Numbered from the stretch's first letter, positions 1-14,198 are shown. The stretch: 64,000 nucleotides of DNA from Drosophila persimilis (GCF_003286085.1 NW_020825365.1:496001-560000); one strand, 5' to 3'. The notes: a model not told the origin generated them from the letters alone. Numbers and translations: made by a program.

Positions 1-1616
1 CAAATTATGAGCGATACGCTAAATCAACCCGAATGCATTCAAATGGAAAAGTAATCTTGGGGCAGGCATTTGACTTAAATGAAAATGTTGGCACTGTCAG
101 TCAAGTGCTTCGAGCTGTAGCCTCACACACACACACTAAAACACACACGAACACCTATGCAACTATGCATGTCCAAACACACAGATACTCCCCACAAAAA
201 ACCACGATTGCGGCACGCAAGTGAAATATGTTGGCGCCAGGCGCCACTAAAACATCTTATGAATGAAGTAGACACATTTTTTCGAGTTTCTGGTGTTGCA
301 CATGCTTCTTCTGCTTTACCATCTCTTTCCCCCTCCCTTTATTTGTTTGCTTTCTGTGTGGCGTCTCTTAAGCGGAGTCTGGAGACCGGAGACCGGAATC
401 GGGAGCCTCTCTCCCGATGGCTTTCAGTTACTTCTGCCTTTCATTATAATAATTTTCTCAGAAAGTTCTTGTACTTATACAATTATTAAAATGGAATTAG
501 AGGGAACTGTGTTCGGAAAGTGCTGGAAAGTGTATTTCATAATGCATCAATTGGTTGTACTTTCTACCTTTCGATAGATATTAACTAGAAATCTGCAAAA
601 TGTCCATAAAATTAGCTGTGGATACGAACAATATCGGGCTACTGTTGGAAAATCTCCATGGTTTCTACAGTACTACAGGTCCAAAGCTATTATATTTTGT
701 AGACTATCTATTTCCGATATTCCATGGAATATGCACTGCTTTGGTTCATTAAGCAGCTCTCCTTTCGCCCGGGCGCCCTTTATCAATCACACTTGTTGCG
801 GGGCTTTCCACAGACATTCCATTCGGGACGGTGGTACCTGTAGCAGGGGCATGGAAAGCGGCAGCGACAGCGGCAGCGACAGCGGCAGCTGATTAGGCCG
901 ATCGTGTTCCACATTAAATCCACGCACTAAAAGCATTAATCACCATTTTCACGCGACGCCCTGTCGCCGGGGCTGTACGGTCCAACCCAATCCAACTCGT
1001 TAGTCCTACCAGCCTGACGCGTTGCCGTGGCCTGCGGTGCCGTGGTGCTGTGGTGTGCTTCCTGGAAAAGTCTGGTTATAGACAGAGCCAGGCGTAGAGC
1101 CACCGCCGCCACGTGTTGACTAATGACGCGCATTTAGCAGCAATTAATGAATTTTATGAGCAGCTATAATTTTATGGCACATCAACTGGCCGATGGCTAG
1201 GAATTTCCAGCGAATTTCCCCGCTTCAGAGCCATTGAAGAGCTGCAGGACCTGCGGTTTTATTGTACATCCTACCTGGATCGCCTTCGCCATCGCCCTAG
1301 CGAAAAGACTGCTCTCTCCCGGAGGCACCGGCGTTATGAGCACAATGCCATGGTACTTGAGATTTTATGGTACCGTCGTATGGGTATTATTTTGAGAGTG
1401 TTCCACAAAGCACTGACAGTGTATTCATATGCTAATCAAGTGCTCGGATCGGTTGTTCGATTGTTCTGTTGGCTGTTCGGCTTGGCTTTGCTTGGCTTGG
1501 CCCTTAGGCTTGAATAGGGCGTTTGTATGACAACTAATGTCTCGCATAATAGAAATCACCTACTTAAAATCAAGTACAAATTGTACAGACGCCGCCGAGG
1601 CTGAGCCACTTGAGAT

Positions 1617-1640
1617 GTATCTGTATCTGTATCTGTATCT
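1617..1640. repeat. GTATCT hexamer array
   Basis: Four exact tandem copies of GTATCT. Confidence 0.9.
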
Positions 1641-2260
1641 CAGGAGTCCCAGATCTCACTCTTCCTTTCCCTTTCCATCGCATCCCATTCCCATGTCGCT
1701 GGTCCATGTAATCCTTGTATAATTGAAACAAAGTGCAATTTGTTTTTACAGTTTGTTGCAGCCCCGCAGATCCCATTTTCCTCCAGTTTTTGGGTTTGTT
1801 TTCATTTCCCTAAAGATACTCAATGTATGCACTTTTGTTTGTCACAAAGATTTGCTCAAAGGATTTACCCATTCTTTCAGTACAGTACAGGGAGAGAAGT
1901 GGTGGAGGAGGAGGAGGGAGTGGTACTGCTGCGGGGACATGTGCGTGCATCTTGCGGTTGGGTTCTTAGTTTATTTTTACTGATGCTTAAACAATTTTCG
2001 CTTAAATTGTTTGTGCCAAATGGGATTGGGCTTACCACAAGAGGCTTGGTAAAAGGATAACAATCATTTTGCCACTGTCGGGTTGGGTCGGGTTGGGTCG
2101 GGTCGTGCGAGCAGTATCTCTCCTGGTTTTCATTTCCGATGCGACATTCTGGGGACAATTGACGAAATGTTGTCGTCATCTGTTTGTCAATCTTTGTTTG
2201 GATGGGAGCCCTGTGAGATTTACTTAAGTCGCATGGCATTCTCATCTATCTTCTTCACTT

Positions 2261-2292
2261 GGATCTGGATCTGGATCTGGATATGGATCTGG
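2261..2292. repeat. GGATCT hexamer array
   Basis: About five tandem copies of GGATCT, one with a single-base change (ATATGGATCT at the end). Confidence 0.9.
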
Positions 2293-4005
2293 GTGATCTT
2301 TGTATGTATGTTTGTATCTTTGGAGAAGGATACACTCAATGGATCATTGAATGTTGGATAAGAATGAGACCAATTTAACATGTTGGGATCGCAAACAGAA
2401 CTCAAGATGGTTTTAATTGTTGAGAAAACACATGGAATATGTATGCTATGTTTAAACTCTTATGATAGAACTGTCACATTATCAAAATCAAGTCTTTTTA
2501 AGCGTTAGCTTTTTTAAAATTGCATTCCAGAGTCCAGCTTGAGTTTTCCCAGGGCGGAAATCACTTTTTACCTATGTATGTATGTACTCGTGTGTATATG
2601 ATAATCACGCCCAGCAATGTTTTTAAGGGGAAGACAGACATACAGATATGCACATCTTTCGGCATACCACAAACGATTATCTGCATCGGCGCACACTCAA
2701 CGAATCTGGGCAGCAGCAGCATCCTCTCGGATGCCATGTCCCCGTCCCTATCCCCTGGCCCATCTCTTGGCCAGGGGCAGACAATGGAAGCGGTTAAAGT
2801 ACAAAGCATCGCACTTTATTAACTACTTGAGATTAAGGCTGATAAAGAGATAATCCCAGTCGGTCGGCCCTCAGAACTCCAGCTCCAACTCCAAGTGCAG
2901 GCCGGCCTCTCTCTCTCTACTCCTACACTTCTCCTGGGAAGTCACACAGCTAAATACAGAGAGATCGAAATACTTTCGGTAGCTGTGTCGGTGTAATAAG
3001 CATAACAATATCGCTGTCCGCCCAATTGACAAGCCAGGGCCCTGTGTGTGCCCTGTGTGTTATCTGGAGCGATTGGCTTGTAAAATGGATCACAGGTACG
3101 GTTGCGTTTGCGGATCGCTGAGGTGAGATCAATGGCAGCAACAGATATTGAACAGGCTTATCGCAACGCTCTCGCAGCGCATCATCGTCAGATACGGACA
3201 CCGAAACAGACCCAGATGCACACGTCACTGCACTTTCACCAGCCAGACATCTCGTCATCCAGTCTTCCCGTCAGCTTCAGCATCAGCATCAACATAGGTT
3301 CCTCGCTATCTAGGCGCAGCTGCCTTTGATCAGTGTAGCGTAATTTTAAGCCAAATTGGTCTGGCCTTTTGGTGCTGCCGGCCGGCCGGCCGTGCCGATC
3401 AAGGCCATGGAAGGTATCCAGCGGAGTGCCAATGTCAGGGGTCCTTTGGCGTTGGCCTGCCGCACTTCTTCAATGGCTTAGTGTGAAGATGTAACATCTC
3501 CTCGTCGGTCCATGGGCATAAACATGGCTCTGCTGACGGGGAGGGAGTCTCTGTCTGCTCTTTTGAGGCGTGGAGCTACTGCTGTGTAATAGGATTTATG
3601 CGTAGTACCTTCTGGCCGTATTGTTTCTCTGTGGAACACATTTGCTTTAATTTTCTTTCCATAATTTGACATTGTTTTTTATGCGCGGTAGCTGGAGATG
3701 AAAGGTAATTGAATTTTTCAAACGCAACGGAGGATTATCTACCGCCAAAAATGAAAATTGAAGCCAAGCACGAAACCAATCATTGGATACCCCCTGAGGT
3801 CCAGTCTGGGGGTGTCCTCCAAATGAGGCATGTCAACTCCTCAAGTGTTTATGCAAATGCATTTTAACACCTTCGGACACAAATATTTTCCAACTGCTGA
3901 CAATCATATTGATAAGTTTAATAAATACCCACAATCCCAATCAGTAGCGGGCTCCAAGCTTGGGGACCCATTCCAGTTACATCCTCCTCTCCATTCTCCA
4001 TTCTT

Positions 4006-4030
4006 CAACTCCAACTCCAACTCCAACTCC
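4006..4030. repeat. CAACTC hexamer array
   Basis: Four tandem copies of CAACTC inside a pyrimidine-rich stretch. Confidence 0.9.
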
Positions 4031-6064
4031 ATCGTCATCTCCAAGTCTATCTGTATCTTTAGCTACTGCATAACAGTTGCTGCAACGTGAGGCGTAAATT
4101 AATTCTTTTGAAGTCGCTGCTAGTTCCATGAAAAAACCATGAACTCCCACCGCCCGTACCCGTAACCTGACCCATGTCCAGCCACTGCAGCTAGGCAAAC
4201 ATTGGGTGCTTCAATGCGGTGGTGACTGGAGCTGGAGCTGGAGCTGAAGCTATTGGGGAGTGGAGATTGAAGGGGGGCGGGAGGGAGGGCTGGTGGCTAA
4301 CAAAGTGTTGAATCCGTTGCTCCCGCTGCTGTTTGCTTCTTTGCAACTCGGACGACGTCGTGGCTCATTATGCGATCGCGTTAACCTGTGAAATTTATTG
4401 TTTGCCCAGTAATAATATTATATACATGCTGGGGTACGGGATACAGTATACGGGATACGGGATACGGGATGGAGAAAAGCTTTAACGTTGCAGGTTGCAC
4501 GTTGCTAGTTGCTAGAGTGGGTATAGAGGTATGGGGTATTGGGTCTCTCTCTAATCCCAGACTATTGACAAGAACTCAATACCAGTAGTTGAGTTGGAAG
4601 TTGCCATTGGCATTTATGAATTATGGAAAACGAAGCCAGAGGAGCTCCAGCTTCAGCTCCAGCTTCACGTCCAGCTCCATCTCTAACTCTTTCGTCTCCT
4701 CTTCGGGCGAACAAATGTTTTATTAATGAATCGATGCCTACACAGTGCGGCCTGCGCTCGTTGGGGGCAGACGGTCGCATTCGTTTCTAAGCGAGACAAA
4801 TTACCACATTTCAACACATACTCAAAACTGGCGCTGAGAACGCCCTGCCCCCCAGTGGATGTACTCGCAGGCACTCAGGCACCCATCCGCCTGAGTGCCG
4901 GTGCCGTGCCGTGCCGTGCCTCATCTCTCTACCAGCCAAGTGGCCCTTTTGGCGCCCTTTGCAATTGTGCCCTTGTGGTCATTAATAAAAATGTTGCTTT
5001 ATATGCCTTTGTGCTGTTTCTTGGCCAACCTCCACGAGACAAGAAGAAAAACCAACAAATGGACGGGCGGTCCGTTTGGACAGTTTGGAGTTGGAGCTGC
5101 AGCTGGCACTGGGGCTGGGGCTGAGTTTTTGGTTCTTACAATCCGCCAGCCCTTACTTTGGGTCAAATAAGCCAAGTCAGAGACGTGAGCATGAATCAAC
5201 CTGTCAAAAGTCTCGTTAACGCCAACATCAGAGCAGAGGATATTCTTCTCTCCCCCTCCTTCGCCCTGGGTCTGGGTATGTGCTCCGTTTTGATCGGCTA
5301 TAACGAACTGGCTGTGAGCTATAGAGAGAGCTTAAAGTAGGGATTCGACCATTAGAGTAGAACTACACTCTTAACCATAACTAGAGGAGGGGTCATCAAA
5401 TGCCTTCCTTTACTTTATAAAATGTTTAGACCACCAGCAAACCATTCCGTCAAGTATTCAATAGCACATACAGAGTACATACCAGATCTCCTACAACTTA
5501 TATAACACAAGCAAAATCATAAGATGATGTGCACTACGGACTCTGGAGGGGAAGCCTGAGGGGCTGCCAAAACCACTGTGCGGCCAAACAAGCTCCAGCA
5601 TCCAACCAGAGGAGAGGGGAAATTTTATTAAATGCCACATTTGGGCAGCCCGAAAACTGGCGCCAGGCCACAGCAGCGTAGCATCCACATCAGGCCCGGC
5701 AACGGCATCGACATACATACTCATATAGTCTGGAGTCAACTGCAGCAAGGAACACGGGGCAGGGCACGAACAAATAAGCAGCAATTTCTACATGATGTGA
5801 GCAAATTTGGCTGGAATGCTGGAACGGTGCGGATGAAGGGGGGAAAATGAAGTGCGCCGGTGTGCTGCTAAACGATCTTGCCACCGCCCGTCCACACCAT
5901 GCCACACACACAAGCCCACGCCGTCGGAGGAAGAGAAGAAGAAGGGCACTGGAGGCACGCACGAACTCCGAACTTGGGGCAGAACCAGCTTGTTAGTCAG
6001 AGATTTGGGGCCAAAGAGGAAGGGACGGTGACGGTACAGACGGAACCCAAACTGGCCCTTCACT

Positions 6065-6108
6065 GGTCGACTGGCGGTCGACTGGCGGTCGACTGGCGGC
6101 CGACTGGC
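6065..6108. repeat. 11-bp tandem repeat, four copies
   Basis: Three exact copies of GGTCGACTGGC followed by GGCCGACTGGC. The unit contains a SalI-type palindrome, GTCGAC. Confidence 0.9.
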
Positions 6109-7912
6109 GCTAAGGTTGTCTGGCTCTGGCTCTGCTTTTGGCTTTTGGATTTGGCTTTGACGCTTGGGCTTGGGTCTGGATGGGGCCCAGAGGCCCCACC
6201 GAATTCAGAGGTGCAAATACGTTCAGGCCAGTCTCCAAGTTGTGCTGGAAAGTGATCATTCATGGGCCACCGCCACAGCCACCGCCACAGCCACAGCCAT
6301 AGTTGCAGCTACAGTCACCGTCATATGCCCCTCGATTGCCTGGCTGCCTGATGATGACTTTCGGGTTTCTGTGCCTGTTGTTGTGGTTGTGTCTGTGTCT
6401 GCCTCTGGTCGTCGTCGTCGCCATCGTCGAAAAGGAAATGAAATATTTGTCTGGTCTAAAAGTTATCATTTTATTAAAAAGCGGAGGCAATCAACGCATT
6501 CACATATTAAAACCGATTTTCAGCTCGACTTGTGGGATCTTGAAACAACAGCAAAGGCAACACGTTCAGTTTATAGGTCGTGCCCGTGCACGGAGGTAGG
6601 GTGAGTCACATCGGGACATGGCTCGATCGGGAGACAGGGGCGTGCCTGAAGACGTCGCGCCAGTTGCCGGTCGTCGTCAGACCAGACCCGCTTCCAGTCT
6701 CGATCCCAGTCCTCGTTCCAGTTCCAGTCCCATCAACTGACCAACAGCAGTGTGCAGTGTTCAGTGCTCCTCAATTATCGTTGAAGGGTTCTGTTATGCG
6801 ACTGTTGGCTGAATCTCTGCTAGTGTAGAGGGCGTGGATGGGTGTTACTGGGTGATTTTCATATGGTTTGGTTACAAATGGTTTTGTCTAGTTAGAAGGT
6901 TGACTAATGTGCTGCCACTCACTTATGCACTCACTCGGACTGCACTCATGTTTCGTAGGTTGCAGGTCCGGTGGGTGTTCGGGTAGTCATGTTAATTGAC
7001 AAAATACGACAAGAGTTGGAGTGCCGTTTTTGTATGTGAAAAGTGGTGTGAGATGCATCGAATTATGTTAGCCATGGGTATGGATATCCATTTGGCTGGG
7101 AAATGTGAACTGCAGAGGATGAGGATAGGGCTGTTGTCAGCATTCATAACTCACCCAGCCATCAAGCCATACACCAAACCAGCGTGTATTCTCTTATCTA
7201 GCCTCAGACGTACGCGCAGTCCCAGTTCCATCACAGTTTAATAAAATCTCAATATAAATGTTTAAAATAATTAATGTTTACTATCGCAGACGTTTAAGTC
7301 AAAGACTAAGGACTGCCACACTGGCACAGGGGACCCACCACACTGATGGGGCCCATTCAATTAAATGCTGACTATTAAAGAGCCAGCATGATGTTGGCTC
7401 AAATTCTTTTTTAATTGCTTATTTCATAAAAGAGAAAGATGCAGCAGCATCAGCATAGGGCTACAGCATGCAACAGGTTCTCAGCTAGACAGAGGTGCTA
7501 TTATCATATTAACGCTTCGCCAAGACATTCAAATCGAACCCGTCTAATGGTCGGGCCCACGTTCTCCTCCACGCACACATCCACCACATCCCCATCTCAC
7601 AACCTATACCAGGCGAGGGCATCGTAAAGAGCTGAAACTGAAAGAGAACCCCAGATCACAGCAACAGCAACAGCATCAGCATCAGCATCAGCTTCGGAAT
7701 CAGAATCACAGAATTTTTGATTGATGTCCTTGGCCGTCAAACGCTCGCCTAAACGGCTGCAATAAAAAATTTACCACGTTAGGCCCCAGCGGGCGGTACC
7801 TTGGCGCCAGTGATATATTTCACCCTTTTCCAACGATCCCATCGGACAACCAGCGGCGGGGAACAGCGTGGGCCGTGGTCAGCCTGAGAATCTTCGTTGG
7901 GACCTGGACGGA

Positions 7913-7942
7913 GGCGACGGCGACGGCGACGGCGACGGCGAC
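7913..7942. repeat. GGCGAC hexamer array
   Basis: Five tandem copies of GGCGAC. The unit resembles the GNCGNC sites bound by Mad/Medea, but a simple-repeat origin explains it equally well. Confidence 0.85.
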
Positions 7943-10194
7943 ATTCGTTGGACTGGACAATGCGGACGGACGGCGGATAGGGACAGGGACAGCCCAACAC
8001 AAAAAGGTGGAAATGTTAAAATTTAATTATGGGTTCGGATTCGGGCTCAGAATCGGAATCGGCTTGGGGTTGTGGTTGGGGTAGAGGATACATTCATATG
8101 TACATACATACACACATACATACATATATCATTGCAATAAAACACACGACTGGCCGGAGTGTAGAAAAGTCAACAAAAATTTGTTTTTAATTTACAATTT
8201 AATATGCGTTTTAAAAAATTGGACTCAATGACGAGACATAAATATTTATGAAGGCTCTCTGGACCAGAAAAATACGAAGATCTCCAGAATGGGATCTCCC
8301 TCTCTCTGCGGCAATGCGCTACAGATTTATGGTTGGTTGGCTAAGGATATCAGGTGTGAGAACTCTGAATGTGATCTGGTCAGAGATAAGTAATTATAAA
8401 ACCATAAATCGAACATCGTAAGGATGGAATATACATACATAAATAAGAGTGATATCGGGAGGGATCTTACTTGGTACCCCATAAAGGGTATCTTTCTCTG
8501 ATAACCTATGGACAAGCTCCATCGCCTTGCTGATATGCTTCACTCCACTTTCTGCAATCCCCTAACAACTTGCGGACACATTCTTGACGAATTTGTCAAA
8601 GGCAACTTGTGACTCGAAATGACTTGAAATATGCCACACACATCACGCTGCGGTCCAAACGGACCAAGCTCTTGGGCGCATAAATTGCCAAACCTGGCTG
8701 AAGCTGAAGCTGAAGCTGGTTTGGGGCAGGAGTTGGCCGTATCCTCCATCTTCCATCTTGGCCAGCAGCTACTGGCCGACTGTTTTGACATTTAGAGGCG
8801 TTGTTGTCGCCGTCTTAGGAGTCCGAGTCCGAGACCGATTCCGAGAGCCCAGCACGACTGCGCCTCATTATTTATTATGCATTCTATAAATATTAATGGA
8901 TTTTTAAATGCAATTATAACAACTAATTAATAATGTGCATTTTTAATTGTGTCACTGCAGGACGGACCCAGCAAAGCCCAGTCAGTTAGTCCAACAGACG
9001 GATAGACAGACAGGCAGTCCGTCAGTTCGTCAGAGTCAGTCATTTAGGAGCTGGCCAAAAGCATTTGACGTATTGGCTGACGTATTTATTGCTTGTTTTC
9101 TCGCTTCGGCTTTGGCAGTTTCTTGTCTTTCTACTTGGGGTGCTGTTATGAAATGTTTGCTCCTCCGATCTGCGATTCGCGATTCGCGATCACCGATCAG
9201 TGGCCAAAAAAAAGGTGCGCGAAAAAATTAAACGAGAATGTCTGCCAGAATTTATTTTAATTAGTGCGAGTGAGTTGTGAGTGGCATACGAGATTAGACT
9301 ACCAGAGCGACAGTTGACGCTGGATGTACTTACAGAATACAAGGGATCGGATCGGATTGGATCGGCAATTAACTGGCAAACGGGCAAAAAGTAATCATAG
9401 ATCAAATACAGAATGCAGAAACCAATACTGATCGATGATCACAGGCACAAAATGCCGACAAAGTTGCTACATTTTCGCCAAGCAAAAGATCAGCCAAAAA
9501 TTGCGGATCGCGCTGATCATATCAATTACATCTTTCGACTTCTGTGCGCATGCCCAGAGGGATCAGGTCAATTGCCCTTGGGTATATTTATGTATATGTA
9601 TAAGTATATACATATATATAAATATATATATGCCGCTGTGGATGCCATGCCACCTCCCCCCTGGTAATCGATATGGAAAATTCTGAGAAGATATACCTCC
9701 GGCTGGAAATGCATCTTAAGTAGCTATTTAATGTTCCCAGATGCCGAACCGATGATAAGGGGCAAAGCCTGGCGGCGGCGACGGCGTCTCCTAGATGATC
9801 GCGGCGATGTCGATCGGTAGCCGAAAGACAGTTTAGGCTGTCCAAAGCGCATCCAGCTGGATTGGTGGGGAGACAGCTCCATAACGTGAGAAATATACAT
9901 AAATATTACGCAGAGCTGCCTGCTGATCAATCGATCGATCGCCCAAACATCTTAACAAATTATAAGGCCGTCTGTTGGCAGAGGCGCCCTCTTCGGCATG
10001 CTTGGGTCGTCGTTAAGTATCTCAACTAGTAGCCGCTAGGCAGCCAAGGCAAGTGATCATCTCAACAACAGGCCATCGATCATTCCACAAATACCAAAAA
10101 ACACACAAAAACTGAGATTCAGACAGCCCATGCTGGCGTGGTAGAAAGCGTGTTGGAAAATTAAATCATCGTTGCTTGTGGTCGGAGTTCGAGC

Positions 10195-10235
10195 CTGAGT
10201 CTGAGTCTGGGACTGAGACTGGGACTGGGACTGGA
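10195..10235. repeat. GAGTCT / GGGACT imperfect hexamer array
   Basis: About seven imperfect copies of a hexamer that changes from GAGTCT-like to GGGACT-like along the array. Confidence 0.85.
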
Positions 10236-11340
10236 TTCGCCTCGGTTTTCTTGCCTTAATGATGCTCAACGCACCTCCAGACTCGGCTAAGTATCTACCA
10301 AAATAAAAGAGAGAGAACAGAACTCTGGAAAAAACAGAAAAGATCTCTATCAGCGAGTTAACTCGTTTAGCATTTAGTTGCAGGCGCCTCTGCCACGACC
10401 TGCGACTGCGAGCTAACTTTATCATGTAGTTTGCATCTTTATGCTCAATCGGTTTCTCAGGATTGGGATTGGAATTGGGACTGGTACTGGGGCCACGCCC
10501 CATGCCCCATGGACATTGCTTATTAGGCGCAGACAGTGTCGTTTATATCATTTATATTATTTTATGATGTTCGTTCTTAATTTTTTTCTTTGGTAAATAA
10601 ATGTTTAACTTGTAGTTTTGGCAGTTCCCGATCTCCGAGCACACTTGCTTCGATCTCTGGGGATCTCTCTGTGGGTGCGTGTGTTGGTTAATTAGGGTTG
10701 TCCATGATTTATTGATCAGCTGGCTGGCTGTGCATAAAATGTAACCTGTCCCATTGATTATGGGCATTAATAAGCTGATGGCCTTTTAATATATGAATGT
10801 GGCTGATCATTTTGATCTGCGGGTTGTATGTTAATTAGCCCTGTCCCCTCGGGCCTGTGTGTGGGTCGACATGGAGCTTCCGTCAGCCCCCGGCCACGGC
10901 CCCTTCCCGGCCCCACAATTCAGAAAAGAACAGAAGCCGCCTGGGGTAATGGTAATCTGCTCTTGTCCAATCTTATCAAGCCCAAACATATGTCGTTGTC
11001 AACCTTGTTGCTGTGGACGTTGTTCGGCTTGTCCGGCCACAGCTACCGTTCAACATCTGCAGATTCGAGGCGGCAGATAGCAGCCTCACAAAGCGAACCC
11101 CTGAGAGATGTCCTTAGCACAGAGTCCAGAGTTCGGAGTCGTCTGGCGCCAACGGCTACTTGAGTGAGCTCCGAGAGTAGCCACTTGTCGCGTCTTGCTC
11201 TTGGTCCTCATCCTCGGTGTCGGGATCGGCCTAGAGATCGGCTTCGGCTTTATTGCCCCTAAAACAGGGCGCGGAAGGCGCGACAAAGGACAATAGAAAA
11301 TTATTACTTCAATTGGCGACAGAAGAACTCAGACTGGAAC

Positions 11341-11366
11341 TGCGACTGCGACTGCGACTGCGACTC
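11341..11366. repeat. TGCGAC hexamer array
   Basis: Four tandem copies of TGCGAC, degenerating at both ends. Confidence 0.9.
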
Positions 11367-12089
11367 GCAGGTACATGGGAGTAGGACGACCCTACTGGCA
11401 CTGCGAAATATCTTAAGCAACGAGACGCGCCCGCCTACGAAACACTTCACACCAAGCATCGACATACCACAAAACGGCCTAGACCTAGGACTGGGCATGG
11501 CACTGGCACTTAGAGTGTCGCCGGTCCAAATGGGAGAGCGCAGTGCGTGGTCACTTTGTGGGCTGTGCTGATGTCGCGGCAACTGTGTCTGTGTTTTTGA
11601 CCTTCTTCGCCTCATTTCAATTTCGGAAAGTGCATTCTGTGATGCAATTACACCTGAGTTATCAAAGGCATCCTCCTCCACCCCAGCGGCGACTACTGTC
11701 TATTGTTGGGATTCGCCTTTGTCGGTCCCAGCGCAGGCGTGAAGCGTTGCAATTTCGAATCTTTTGTTTCGGAATCAAAAGCAAGTATTTTCCGATATTT
11801 GTACAAACATATTTTTATGGTGCTCTGGCGCCAGACGTAACGAACACTCCTCCAAGAGACAGATCAGAGACCCATCATCACCGGAGATATGCCGCCTGTC
11901 TTTGCACTGGGCAGATCGAAACGAAGGGCGGGGCGGGGCGTGCCAAATGACAGCGAAATGCAAATTTAATGGGCATTCGTTGGAAACTTTCTTTCTAGTC
12001 GATTGGCGGTGAAGTCGAGCCTGAAATTATTTTCTGGCGACGCAGTGCGATGAGATTTGAAAGATCTGGTCTGCCGGATGCACTTGATA

Positions 12090-13120
12090 CAAAAATTTAG
12101 ATGAAGATCAATGTCGCTTGAAGTTCAAGGAAGATGAAAGATGTTCTTATAGTTTCTGCATCAATTTTAGTCCGTATACAGCCTGTAATTATAAGAAAAT
12201 ACTAAAACAGTTAGCCTGTTTGATTTTCTATAGTTTGAATCTATAGAATCTATATCTATGTAGAATTTGTATTGTGTACATTTAAACAAAATGTAATAAG
12301 AAATAAATTATTGATTGCAATGTTTCGAGGGTACATATGGGGATCACCATTTTGAAAAAAAAACAATTTTTTATGTGAATAGTAATTAGGTAGCCTATAT
12401 GAACTACAAAAAAAAAAAACAAACCCTGAAGTTACAAACATTTTTTTTGAGATTTGGGTATTTTAAAACACTGCGAATCGGCTAGGACTATCTGTAAACA
12501 TTTTTCGTGCACATATGTATATGAAATATTCAGTGCTAATTCGAGGTTATTAAATATAATATTTATATAATATTTCTACCTGTTGATTTTTTTGTATTTC
12601 ATCCGCACAGGCATTTGTCGTACGTGACTGACGTTGCGTTACCAAATTTCAGAGTAATATAAGTTTACAAATATACCGTTAGTCGAGACTGGGAAAATTT
12701 TCTGAAATTTTTCGTAAATAGTTCAATATTTTAGACACATTTTGGGGGAAAACTTGTATAAAGAATAATCTTTCTTGTAGGAGATAAATGTAAAGGAAAT
12801 TATGACCCTAAAAATGTTTTCAACTCAAAGTTAATGAAACTCTATGTCAATTGATTAAATTAGAAAACTTTCAATTAGTTTATAGTCTTATATCGGTTGA
12901 GAAGTATATAGAAATCTTTTTTATTGAGTTTTAAAGTTTTTTTGGATGATGGACATTTTGGCGGAAATGCCCAAATGTCGAATATGTATGGTTCAGAAGT
13001 AAATAAAGTGAATTAATGAAATAAATGATTCATTGAACACTTGGAGGGTTCACCATTTCGTTGCATTACCAAAACAGTACATTAATATTACAACGAGTCG
13101 TACTTAATTTAATTTATGGG
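12090..13120. other. AT-rich block within intergenic DNA
   Basis: About 1 kb of sequence with many A and T runs and no hexamer arrays, flanked by GC-balanced DNA with hexamer arrays. No open frame of note and no terminal repeats that I could see. It may be an old insertion or simply a differently composed spacer. Confidence 0.4.
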
Positions 13121-14192
13121 TTTGACGCGACTGGCGGCCATTTTTCCCATGTTGACAGGCACTAATCAATAGGCTAATTGTCGAATCCCCACTCACCGGC
13201 CCGAAATGTATTAATTCTGCTCTTGTTTTCTGGATAGCACATGGCTATGGGCTGGCTAATCAATAGTAAGACCTGGCCAGGCCATATCGGAGTTCCAAAA
13301 CGGGCAATTAACAAAGCCAACACAATTTATGTTTCACCTGTCTGCATAAAAGTACATAAATACACAAAAAATGCCAGGCAATGTCGGAGATAGACAGAGG
13401 AGACAGAAGAGAGAGGGAAGGCTGCGGGAGAAGAAGAGGAAGGAGGAGGAAGACCAAGGCTAATTACACGGGGGAAGGCAAAGGCGGCAATGGAGGAGCA
13501 GGCAACGCATGTGCCCAGAAGGCCAGACCCAGACCCAAACCCAAGCGATGACCCAGACGGCAGGGGCAATGAAAACAGCAATGGACATTTTCCGGCAGCG
13601 TCAAAGAAAAGAAACAAAGAGCAGAGAGGAAAAAGAAGGAAAACGAAGAAAAAACAACAGCAGCAGCAGCTGGGACAGAAGACAGCGCTGCTGCAGACAG
13701 GCGCGCTGTGGAAAATCTCACTTCTGAATTACAAGCTACGCCACATCCACATCCACGTCGACGTCCATGTCCACGTCCATGTCCAGACCCCTCTGACGAC
13801 TGACAGTGATCGAGTGAGCGAAAGGGAGAGCAGGAGCCAGCAAGAGGGAGATGGAGATGGATGAGATGCAGTGGTGCAGAAAAACACTGCGGCTGATGAA
13901 AATCAACAGGGCTAAGCGTTAACTTCGCCACTCTACGCAGCACGGCCCGAACGCTGCTCTCCTCTGCCATCTCTCAGTCCTCGTCTCTCAGTCTCCACCA
14001 ACAAAATGGCGCTCTGGAACCGATCTCTCGCAGAGCGAGTCAGCTATAGTACCTCGACGTAGGCGTCGGTTTTCGCCGGCCAATCGGCTGCGCTCTTCGC
14101 CGGAACTCGTTTGGCAGGTAGCACGAAACCCAGACCGAGAAAACTGGCTACGACGGGCCCTGAGCTAAGCATCGCCGCTGAGCCACTCCAGA

Positions 14193-14198
14193 TCAGTT
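14193..14198 (+). promoter_or_regulatory. Candidate initiator for the Dorsocross gene
   Basis: TCAGTT matches the fly initiator TCAKTY and lies 165 bp before the start codon, with no upstream TATA box. A good DPE at +28 was not found (GGAAC, one mismatch), so the start site is a suggestion. Confidence 0.35.

Larger units (their letters stand above)
1..14190. other. Intergenic DNA upstream of the Dorsocross gene
   Basis: No gene with recognisable protein similarity was found on either strand. The open frames present are short, of low complexity, or lack a convincing start and splice sites. The DNA is of mixed composition with many 6- to 11-bp tandem arrays, listed separately. Dorsocross genes of flies are known to have large dorsal-ectoderm and amnioserosa enhancers, so regulatory content is likely, but I could not identify an enhancer from sequence alone. 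One exact T-box half site (AGGTGTGA) lies at 8352-8359. The stretch 12,090-13,120 is clearly more AT-rich than its surroundings. Confidence 0.6.

Noticed and set aside
13464-13970. Overlapping open frames on both strands (124 and 168 codons) before the Dorsocross gene
   Set aside because: Low complexity: GAA- and CAG-rich tracts and a (CATGTC)n-type array; no splice sites or protein-like segments.
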